A stretch of DNA of 64,000 nt from Ahaetulla prasina (lineage: Eukaryota; Chordata; Lepidosauria; Squamata; Colubridae): contig NC_080542.1 in the NCBI RefSeq assembly GCF_028640845.1, positions 150,194,179 to 150,258,178 on the forward strand, in the 5' to 3' direction. Numbering within the stretch: the stretch's first letter is position 1; each line of letters opens with the position of its first letter. The translations under genes were made by a program, and so were the position numbers. Of the stretch, positions 56,115 to 64,000 are shown in pieces. The notes beneath the pieces are model-generated. The model had not been told where the DNA came from and made no database searches. It saw only the letters and a list, made by a program, of their open reading frames with translations.

Positions 56115-56770
56115 CTTCTGGGGAGGGAGGGAGGGAGGGATGATAGATAGACACATAGTTGATGGATGGGGAGATAGGAAGTAGATAAGATTAGATGAAT
56201 GATGATAGACACATGACGGATGGGGAGATATAGATTGACAGCTAGGATAGATTAGATGGTGGTGTCAGAGTTTGTTGCAATATCAAATCCAGAAAGCACA
56301 CACAGATAACTGATTCAGCAGGATTCATTAACTTCTTTATATACTGTACATAATAAAACATGAGTAAATGAACAATACCAATAGCAGATTCTTCCAACGT
56401 GGTAGAGAGGAGAGGTTGCTTTTAGTTCAGAGCAGACTAGTTTCGTTTTAGAGCTGAGCATAGAGCTAAGCCATGTCCAGACTCCTTTAAGTTTCGGTTT
56501 CCAAAACAGCCCACATTGGCTGACCTTGTTACCACGGCTCAGTTCGTGAATATTCTGACGGATATGACGGAATATGGATGGGGAGATGGATGGATAGATG
56601 TTGATAGACATGATGGATGGGGAGATAGGGATAGATAAGCTGGATGGATGATAGATACATGATGGATGGGGAGATGGATAAATTGACAGGATAGATTAAG
56701 ATATTGGATGGATACGTGGATGGCTGGATGATAGACACGATGGGGAGATAGGATGGATGGATAGCTGGAT
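56115..56770 (+). repeat. GATA/GATG-rich microsatellite with an unassigned insert
   Basis: Imperfect GATGGATGG, GATAGAT and GGGGAGATA units at 56115-56260 and 56560-56770. Between them 56262-56545 is unique-looking sequence beginning TGTCAGAGTTTGTTGC, possibly another repeat, that I cannot identify. Confidence 0.75.
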
Positions 56771-56776
56771 CTAGAT

Positions 56777-56896
56777 CAGGTGTCCAACTTGCGGCCCACG
56801 GGCCAGATGCGTAACATGCTAGCTCTGCCCACGCCCATTTTAATGAAGGGGATAAGTCCCGATACATCACGTGACGACACACGTTTGACACCCCTG
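56777..56896. mobile_element. Short hAT-like MITE with perfect 8-bp TSD
   Basis: Ends CAGGTGTCCAACTTGCGGCC and TTTGACACCCCTG. ATCTAGAT is duplicated exactly at 56769-56776 and 56897-56904. Confidence 0.85.
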
Positions 56897-57088
56897 ATCT
56901 AGATGATAAAGGCCAGTTGTGGCAAACGTTTTACTTTACACACTTTACAGAGTGCTGACAAGGAACGCATTTTGCGCGCTGCACACGCTTGCATGCCATC
57001 TGCGGTAATGCGTGGCTCCTCTCCATGTGCTGTGTGCGCAATCATACCTGCACATGCACACAGCTTTCATACATGCACACTAGCATGC

Positions 57089-57652
57089 TGTTGTGGCTCC
57101 AGCCACCCCGCTTCCCCGGGTCTGGCCCCCTGCCAGAGAGTGACTCGGAGAATGAGGGGGAAGGGCCGTCAGGGCTCCCTTCTGCAGGGCCAGCCTCTCT
57201 GGCTCAGCTCCAGGAGCCAAAGGCAGGCCAGGTGGAAGAAATAACGAGGCCTCTGTCTCCTGTATCTCCCCCCCCCTCAGGCAATGCTCCCAGACCCAGC
57301 TGAGAACAATCAGTCCTGGTTGGATCCATGTTTTTGTTGATGGGAGAGGTGGGAACAACAGAAGCAGAGGTGGGGCAGGCCTAGGAAGAGCTGAGTCATA
57401 GAGCCACACCCCACAGGGTATAAAAGCAGCAGGGGCTGCTATACTACTATGGTGAACAAATCAATTGCTTAGAGAGAACTTGAGCTGAAGTACTGTTTGT
57501 TCCTGGTTGACTCGCCGGCATCAAGAAAAGATAACAGAGAAACTTGGCAGACGCTCGCTAGTTTGTTGCCAGAGCTGATAGCTGCCATGGACTGAATTGC
57601 TGGCTAATTAAGTCCTCACTTGTGCCTCCCGGACTGAGGGGAGGACAGAACA
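57089..57652 (+). mobile_element. Solo LTR of a retroviral-like element, perfect 5-bp TSD
   Basis: 564 bp beginning TGTTGTGGCTCCAGCC and ending GGACAGAACA, with TATAAAAG at 57419-57426. CATGC is duplicated at 57084-57088 and 57653-57657. Start and end match the LTR at 34318-34869. No internal region or coding sequence remains. Confidence 0.85.
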
Positions 57653-57952
57653 CATGCGCTATGTGCACAATTTCACCATCTGCATGTGCAACTTTCACAC
57701 CCACATACACAAACGCTGTGCGCATGCATGCACTGCGCACCAGTCATCTCACGCACACGCAAATGCGCACATGCGCAGGAGAGCTCTGAATACTAGCTGG
57801 GTCCTCTGAATTATGTGCAAGCGCACCAGAGACCTGAACACCAGCTGGGGTGAGCTTGGCAACGGCTCACATGCCCGGAAAAATGGCTGTGCGTGCCACT
57901 TCTGGCATCACGGATATAGGCAGGCACATCATGAATGGGGAGATGGCAGTGG

Positions 57953-58086
57953 TGGGATTCAAATAATTTAACAACCGGTTCTCTGCCCTAATGATTTCTT
58001 CCAAAAAACCAGTTTACCAAACTGCTCAGAAAGTTAACAACCGGTTCTCCCGAAGTGGTGCGAACTGGCTGAATCCCACCACTGGA
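57953..58086. mobile_element. hAT-like MITE
   Basis: CAGTGGTGGGATTCAAATAA at the left and CTGAATCCCACCACTG at the right are inverted repeats; AACAACCGGTTCTC occurs twice inside. The flanking duplication is imperfect. 57660-57950 carries CAC/GTGCGCA-rich sequence with no gene. Confidence 0.7.
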
Positions 58087-58249
58087 GATAGGGGATAGAT
58101 GCATAGATTGGATGGATGCATGGACAGACAGATGAAGGTCTTCAGTCCCTCTGTGAATCCCTCTTGCTTTTGTGGGTATGTGGGTAGGACACCTGGAAAT
58201 AGGTAGATAAATGATGGTTGGTAGCCACGTTACAAAAAAAGGTGTGACT

Positions 58250-58315
58250 GTTGGAAGGGACCTTAGAGGTCTTCTAGTCCAACCCCTTGCTCAAGCAGGA
58301 GACCCTTTACCATTC
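58250..58315 (-). mobile_element. CR1 3' end fragment
   Basis: GTTGGAAGGGACCTTAGAGG and CTTCTAGTCCAACCCCTTGC with CAAGCAGGAGACCC. Confidence 0.7.
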
Positions 58316-58319
58316 CAGA

Positions 58320-58692
58320 CATCCCAGGTTTTGGTTTGGCTCCAAGTTTGAGGTCTTGTCATATGTTCATGGCATGTGTCAGTTTGCTTTGTGTGGGGAT
58401 CGGAGGGGGTGCAGCAGCTGGTGGTGCCAACGTGGTCTGGCCTCTGGATAGTGGTTGTATTTCATCTGTGGGATGGGTTTGGGTTTCAATCTGGTGAGTT
58501 TAATTGGTGGTGGCGTCATGTGTTATTTTGGGTCCAGTGTCAATTTTCGTGGCTGAGACTTGTTTGTTGACTAGGGCTAATTTCCAGATGTCTGGTAGGC
58601 GGGAGGTATTGTCACATTTGTACATGTTATGGGGGTGTTTCTCTATTTCGATGGCTTCCATAATTATTCTCTTGTTGTAGTGTAGAGAAATC
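58320..58692 (-). mobile_element. Penelope-like element, 3' end (copy A)
   Basis: On the - strand it encodes EAIEIEKHPHNM, DNTSRLPDIWKLALVNKQVS, the C-terminal end of the Penelope endonuclease region, identical in plan to the end of copy B at 59780-59950. It is cut at 58692, where copy B begins in the opposite direction. Confidence 0.8.
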
Positions 58693-60560
58693 ATCCAGAT
58701 GCCCCAAGCTCTATGGCCTCCCCAAGATACACAAAGAAGGAACACCACTCAGACCCATAGTCAGCTCCATAGGCTCACCTCTACAGAATCTTGTCAAATT
58801 TCTTGCCAAACAACTTCAGCCCTATGCAGAATCCATCACCTCACATGTACAAAACTCATTCCACTTCATAGAAACAATAAAGAAACAAAACCTACAACCC
58901 AGCGACCTACTCGTGAGCTTCAATGTCATATCCCTCTTCACCCGTGCCCATTAAAGAAGCCTTGACAGCTATCCAAAACAAATACAACCCCCCCAACACT
59001 TCCTAGATCTGACCAACCACTGCCTAACCAACACATACTTCATCCACAATGGACAAAGATACAAACAGATAGAAGGAGCACCCATGGGATCACCCCTCTC
59101 ACCTGTCATCGCAAACCTATACACGGAATACTTTGAAATCAACGCTTTGGATAAATCTGAACTCAAACCCAAACTCTGGCTTAGATACGTAGATGACACT
59201 TTCGTAATTTGGCCACATGGAAAGGAGAAACTGGACAACTTCCTCACACATCTCAACAGCCTACACCCCAAAATACAATTCGCTATGGAAATAGAAGCTA
59301 ACAACCAATTCCCCTTTCTGGACGTCCTAATCTACAAAAAACCCAATGGCTCCCTAGGACACACCATCTACCAGAAAAAAACACACACCAACCATTACTT
59401 AAACACACAATCACATCACCACCCTGCACAGATCAACTCCGTAGCCAAGACTCTCATCTCCAGAACCATACGCCTAGCCGACAAAGACCACCTGAAAACT
59501 AAATTACACACTCTCACAAACGTATTAATCTCCAACGGATACCAAAGAAACACAATTACCATCCTAATCCAAAGGGAGACACCACCCAAGAACAAAGACA
59601 CAGAACAAGACAACGGCATCGCTTTCCTCCCGTACATCAAAGGCACCACAGATAAAATCAGCAAAATTCTCCACAAACACAACATCAAGACAGCCTTCTG
59701 CACAGACCAAAAAATAGCCAACATCTTAAGAAACCCCAAAGATAAGATCAAATTAATCTCCAAAACTGAACACTATAACAAGAGAATAATTATGGAAGCC
59801 ATTGAAATAGAGAAACTCCCCGACAATATGAACAAATGGGACGACACCTCCCGCCTACCAGACATCTGGAAACCAGCCTTGGTCAACAAACGAGTCCCAG
59901 CCACGAAAATTGACCCGGGACCCAGGACAACACACAACGCCACCACCAATCATTCTCACCAGATTCAAACCCATCCCACAGACGAAACACAACCACATCC
60001 AGAAGCCAGACCATGCTGACACCACTGGCTGCTGCGCCCTCCTCCGATCCCCACACAAAGCAGGCTGACACACATCAGGAACACATGACAGGACCTCGGA
60101 CTCGGAGCCAAACCAGGGCCCGGGATGCTGCATCACAGCTCAAGACATCACATCACAGAACTTCAGAGGCCACAACACCAAAGCTCAGGAACAAAAGACC
60201 AGGACCACACCCACACAGGATGCTACGAAACAGCCGACCAATCTGCAAACACCCACTCCATCTACCAATCAGGCTGCAACCACAGAGCCAACCAAACTGC
60301 TCACAGCAACACTTCCCACCTCGACCAATCTGCAAACACCCACTCCATCTACCAATCAAGATGCAACCACAGAGCCAACCAGCCCGCTCACAGCAACACT
60401 CCCCACCTCCCCACCAGTATTTATGGAGAGACAGCAGCTCCAACCATTCTGCTCGAGAAGCACAAAGCCGAAGACACCAGCCTGAAGATGATGAGTGAAA
60501 CGTCGCCAAGATACATATATATGTGTGTGTTTTCTGAGGTTTTTGCAGGTGTTTGTATAT
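58690..60560 (+). mobile_element. Penelope-like element (copy B) with deleted endonuclease
   Basis: + strand frames encode the Penelope reverse transcriptase: YGLPKIH-like start (KLYGLPKIHKEG), IVSSIGSPL, then GAPMGSPLSPVIANLYTEYF and RYVDDTFVIW (catalytic YVDD) from 59084 in an open frame to 60019. Between ILRNPKDKIKLI and SKTEHYNKRIIMEAIEIEKL the GIY-YIG block that copy C retains is missing. Downstream to 60560 is a non-coding 3' region with two direct repeats (ATCTGCAAACACCCACTCCA at 60240 and 60330). Upstream of 59084 there are frameshifts (near 58945-59000). Confidence 0.88.
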
Positions 60561-60574
60561 AGGTCTTTGGTTAT

Positions 60575-61600
60575 TCGGGTTTTCTCCTGGGTAAAATTGG
60601 AAGTGTCTTGGCGATGTTTCAACGAAGTCTCATTCGTCATCTTCAGGCTGATGTTTAGAGCTTCGTGCTTCTAGAAGCAATGTGTGATCGCAGCTGTTTC
60701 TTTCTTTTTAACTGCTAGTGGGAGTTTGAACTGATTGGTTGGGAGCTTGGCTGTGCTCTGATTGGATGGTGGGGTGGCTGTGCTCTGATTGGATGGGGGT
60801 GTGTTCTGTTTGGGCAGGGGAGCTTGGTTGTATTCAGGTTAGTCTGAGTTGCAGGGGGATTTTAGTTGTTGAGCTGCATTGCTGTTGTTTGGCTTCACGT
60901 TTGTGGTTGTGCTACATCTTCATGGTGGGTGTCAATCTGCTGCATGTATGGATTGGAGGGGTTTGAAATGGCTAATGATGCAGCTGTGGTCTGGCTTCTG
61001 GTCCGTGGTCATGCTTCATCATCGGTGTGGGTTTGAGTCTGCTTTCCACATGGATGTGTGGTGGTGACATGCTGTGTGGCACTCGTGAGTGTGGGTCTTG
61101 CATCATTCTTCATGTTAGGGACTCGTTTGTCGATAAGGGCGGGTTTCCAAATAGCTGGTAGACGGGAGGTATCATCTCGTTTATTCATGCTGTGTGGGCG
61201 TTTTTCTATCTCGATGGCTTCTTTGATTATTCTGTTGTTAAAGTGTTCAGTTTTGGCAATAGTTCTGGTATTTTTAAAGTCAATTTTATGTCCTGTGGCT
61301 TTAAGGTGTTGGACCAGGAAAGAAGTTGGTTCCTCTTTTCTGACTGAGTTCTTATGTTCTTCAATGAGTGCACTTATTCTTCTGTTGGTTTGTCCGATGT
61401 ATGTGGTGCTGCAGGCAGTGCATGGGATTTCAAATACTCCTTGATTTTCTAACTGAATTTTGACTTTGGGGTTTCTTAGGATGGTGGATATTTTTCGGTT
61501 TGTGCAGAATGCTGTCTTGATGTTGTGTTTGTGGAGCAGATGTGCTATGAGAAAGGAAATCCATTTTATTCCCAAGAAGGAAGCGGCTTGTTCTGGAGGG
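60575..61600 (-). mobile_element. Penelope-like element (copy C) keeping the GIY-YIG endonuclease
   Basis: On the - strand 61575-61009 encodes LLHKHNIKTAFCTNRKIS, then the GIY-YIG nuclease core FEIPCTACSTTYIGQTNRRI and SALIEEHKNSVRKEEPTSF, then EAIEIEKRPHSMNKRDDTSR. Its 3' region reaches about 60575 and ends in CCTGAAGATGACGAATGAGA, the reverse of the end of copy B. The reverse transcriptase half is truncated. Confidence 0.85.
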
Positions 61601-61834
61601 TAGACTACAAGAAAATGTGGTGCAGAGACTCGGTTTTATAAGGAGACCGGTCCTTGGTTCTGTGTGTCCTTCCCACGCAGATGTGCAGATTGAGACGTTG
61701 CCATCCTGGTAGGTGGGAAATCCAGAAAGGAAGATATGTGGATTCCTCTCTCCCTATAGATTTATTATGAGGGAATCTGGTGATCTTAATCCCAAGGGAT
61801 TTCCTGGTCTTTGATGGGACCACTGAGAAGCTAG

Positions 61835-62060
61835 CAGTGGTGAAATCCAAATTTTTTTACTACTGGTTCTGTGGGCGTGGCTTGGTGGTCATGGTGTGGC
61901 TTCGTGGGCGTGACTTCATGAGTGTGGCAGCAGGAGGATACTGCAGAATCTCCATTCCCACCTCATTCTGGGGCCAGCCAGAGGTGGCATTTGCCGGTTC
62001 TCCGAACTACACAAAATTTCCGCTACGAGTTCTCCAGAACCTGCTGGATTTTGCCCCTGG
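61835..62060. mobile_element. hAT-like MITE with near-perfect 8-bp TSD
   Basis: CAGTGGTGAAATCCAAATTT at the left and GGATTTTGCCCCTG at the right; flanks GAAGCTAG and GCAGCTAG match at 7 of 8. It has the TTCTGTGGGCGTGGC block common to the family. 61600-61834 shows no recognisable feature. Confidence 0.75.
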
Positions 62061-62164
62061 CAGCTAGTCTAAGTGTTAGGATCATATCCCAAAGGTGCTT
62101 TTTTCCTTGAAGTCCTTTCGCTTCTCATCCAATAAGCTTCTCATCCAAGGAGCAGGGAGGGCAG

Positions 62165-62360
62165 ATGGGGGCAGCCCCCCCCCCCGATGCAGCCATCTCC
62201 CCTGCAGGCATCCCCTGGATGGTGATGTTAACCAAGATGGTGGTGGGGACCTAAAATTAGGGTTAGAGCAGCTGGGGGTACTAGCCCCCCCCAATGCAGC
62301 CATCTCCCCTGCAGGGGCCCCCTGGATGTTGACGCTAACGAAGATGGTGGGGGGACCGGG
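62165..62360 (+). repeat. Two short tandem copies resembling the start of MRPS12 exon 2
   Basis: At about 62187 and 62300 the same block occurs: GATGCAGCCATCTCCCCTGC or the like, AG, then CCTGGATGGTGATGTTAACC and CCTGGATGTTGACGCTAACG. Both resemble the MRPS12 acceptor and GCTGGATGGCCACGCTGATG. The two copies are about 115 bases apart. The resemblance to MRPS12 is short and could be partly chance. Confidence 0.4.
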
Positions 62361-62619
62361 GGGGGCAGACAAGGGGACCTGTGGGTAGCTGAGAAACTGG
62401 TTAGACCTGAGGTTTGGGAGGCTTCAGGGGATCCTGCCAGCAGGGTGCCGGCAGGGAGATCTGGGGCATGACCTGTGAGCATCCACGGACCTTGGGGTGG
62501 TGTCAGATACAGGGAGGGGGGATTTGGGGGTGAGGGGGCTGGGAAGATCCCGGGATAAAAGGGAAGTTGGGGAAACCTGGCAGTGAGTGTCCCTCTTGAC
62601 GTAGCCCTCTTCCTCACAG

Positions 62620-62835
62620 ACACCCGCTGGATGGTGACACTGACACCGCTGCACCGACTGAGCCACCCCAAGCGCCCCCTGTCACCCCCGAGCCGGCTGA
62701 AGAGGCATCCGCTGTGAAATGGGAGAGGGATGAAGACGCTGATCAACGATCCAAAAGAACCCACCAACTGAAACCGAGCACCGGGAAGGCTAAGTGTTGT
62801 CAACATCATAGGAGGAAAGCATCCCAAAAATGATG
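62620..62835 (+). pseudogene. Degenerate duplicate of MRPS12 exon 2
   Basis: After an acceptor (CTTCCTCACAG), the frame from ATG at 62631 reads MVTLTPLHRLSHPKRPLSPP and ends at TGA 62715-62717; the true MRPS12 exon reads [20 protein letters not shown] at the same place, and the preceding CCCGCTGG is shared. Beyond the stop the similarity continues with indels (AAGACGCTGATC and GAGCACCGGGAAGGCTAAG against CTCAGCACGGGCAAAGAG) to about 62830. It lost the uS12 core and cannot make a functional protein. The preserved splice acceptor shows it arose by DNA duplication, not retrotransposition. Confidence 0.8.
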
Positions 62836-63203
62836 GCCTAAATTGCCACTCCCCAAGAAAATGCCGCCGGGGTAAAGCATGTTTCCTTGGGGAAAGAGGA
62901 GCCCGCTACTTCTCCAGTGGAAGAAATGATCCTCCAGAAGTGAGGACTTCTCCAGGATTGATCTTCTGATAACTTGATCCTTTAGATTCAGTGACGGGGG
63001 AAGCCACTACCTTTCATCAATCAATCACTCAATGAGAAGGGTCTCTAGCCCCTTCTTGAAACCCTCTTTACTGTTGTGTGTATAAATTTGGTACGGGAGT
63101 TCTTCTGGGTAGTTTGGGCTTTTTGTTGTGTTCAGGCCACAACCTTGGTGACCACGAGCGACAGGTGAAAGCCACGGGGACCCAAAGATGTGGTGAGTCT
63201 CCC

Positions 63204-63720
63204 TGTTCTGACCCAGTTCCCCAAAGACAACAAACCCTCTGAATTTAAATCAATTTTTTAAAAAAATTAGAAGTGCTGGCAGCCCCAGTAGAAAATTTCT
63301 CTCACTGCAGGCTAACAAGTCCAATCAGCAGGGAGATGAATAGTTGTCTGCCACATCTATTCATCTCCGTCCTCTGCCTTTTATCTCCAGAGCTCGGGTG
63401 GGGCTTCGCTAGCAACGGTGGTGGCTCTTCCGTCCGGCCTATAGATTTCCACTGCTCTCCTCTGTCTTCTGCACATCTGTACATCAGGCGCTGGACCCAG
63501 CTGTTCCTCCTCTTCCTCCTCAGCCATCTTCAGACCTAGGGCTGTTGACTCACCATCTGGGGCTGATGGACGGCCCAGGCTCCACCTCTGTCTCTCTGCC
63601 AGCTCCATCCCCTCTTCCCCCTTGGAGCTCTCAGGTTGCCTTGATACTGACCCTGACTCCCACACCTCCTCCTCCTCTGATTTGGCTGCTGGAGGGGCCA
63701 GCGGCCAACAGGCCACAACA
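63204..63720 (-). mobile_element. Solo LTR of a retroviral-like element, perfect 5-bp TSD
   Basis: On the - strand it begins TGTTGTGGCCTGTTGGCC at 63720 and ends CAGAACA at 63204, with a TATA-like GATAAAAGG at about 63379-63387. CTCCC is duplicated at 63199-63203 and 63721-63725. It is related to the other two LTRs by its ends. Confidence 0.78.
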
Positions 63721-63724
63721 CTCC

Positions 63725-64000
63725 CCTTTCCAGATGCAATGCAACAAGAAGGACCAGGTGGGAGACTATCAAGGATAGATCCAAGCTAAAATTTAAGAAA
63801 CCCCGACAGTGAGAAGAGCAGAATGACGTCATTCCCAAACGGTGTGGGTGCCTCCCTCCCTAGAGGTTTTCAAGAAGAGATTGGACAGGGGAAGCATGGC
63901 CAGCGTCGTGGCAAGACGATGTGAACCCTGGGAGCTCCGGGGAAAGCGCTGAAATTCCTGTCGATTTGGGGGTCCTTAATGGGCCATAGCTGTCTTGGAG
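63725..64000 (+). mobile_element. CR1 3' fragment near the window edge
   Basis: GAGGTTTTCAAGAAGAGATTGG at about 63860 in parts matches the CR1 C-terminus; the rest shows nothing assignable. 62836-63198 likewise contains no feature I can support. Confidence 0.4.

Noticed and set aside
1..64000. tRNA or rRNA genes
   Set aside because: I saw no convincing A-box/B-box cloverleaf or rRNA sequence by eye; a covariance-model scan would be needed to exclude diverged copies.

Overview
The window is vertebrate nuclear DNA and looks like a squamate reptile, most likely a snake. It has spliced genes with GT-AG introns, CR1, L2-like, L1 and Penelope retroelements, hAT MITEs with 8-bp target duplications, and GATA/GACA (Bkm-like) tetranucleotides. 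One LINE family has 3' ends carrying (ATTCT)n, reminiscent of the microsatellite-seeding LINEs reported in colubroid snakes. The exons are GC-rich, as expected of a microchromosome or gene-dense arm. The species assignment is inference.

Six coding genes can be supported, plus one pseudogene. (1) Enkurin (ENKUR or a paralogue), + strand, five coding exons over 1733-14167; intron 3 is stretched by a near full-length L2-like LINE that itself holds a 5'-truncated L1. (2, 3) Two intact intronless copies of SUCLA2, the mitochondrial ATP-specific succinyl-CoA ligase beta subunit. They are divergently arranged at 16763-18151 (-) and 22649-23986 (+), each with an N-terminal leader and a polyadenylation signal. 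(4) An 11-finger C2H2 zinc-finger gene, - strand, 34992 to 29942, with small phase-1 exons that each carry a psi-K-x-E-P motif. (5) A TMEM176 (MS4A-like) four-pass membrane protein, - strand, six coding exons from 49954 to 46578, with a probable non-coding first exon ending at 51342. (6) MRPS12 (mitochondrial ribosomal protein uS12m), + strand, two exons, 54584-55853. A decayed copy of MRPS12 exon 2 lies at 62620-62830, with two shorter look-alikes of the exon start just before it.

Between the genes the DNA is almost entirely repeats: CR1 fragments on the - strand (18.7-19.6, 20.2-21.3, 27.1-28.5, 35.6-39.95, 43.35-45.26 and 52.2-53.7 kb), a jockey/CR1-like LINE interrupted by a CR1 (42.0-45.46 kb), an inverted Penelope-like cluster (58.3-61.6 kb), three solo LTRs with 5-bp target duplications, several hAT MITE families, and long simple-sequence tracts.

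The most interesting unit is the SUCLA2 retrogene pair beside enkurin. Both frames are open over about 445-462 codons and align to each other without gaps. Each carries one unusual change at an otherwise conserved position, and one has a full CRE palindrome plus a CCAAT box just upstream. Enkurin is a sperm and cilium protein and CRE promoters are typical of post-meiotic genes, so a testis role is a reasonable but untested hypothesis. MRPS12 and SUCLA2 act in the mitochondrion; nothing in the sequence links the remaining genes into one pathway.
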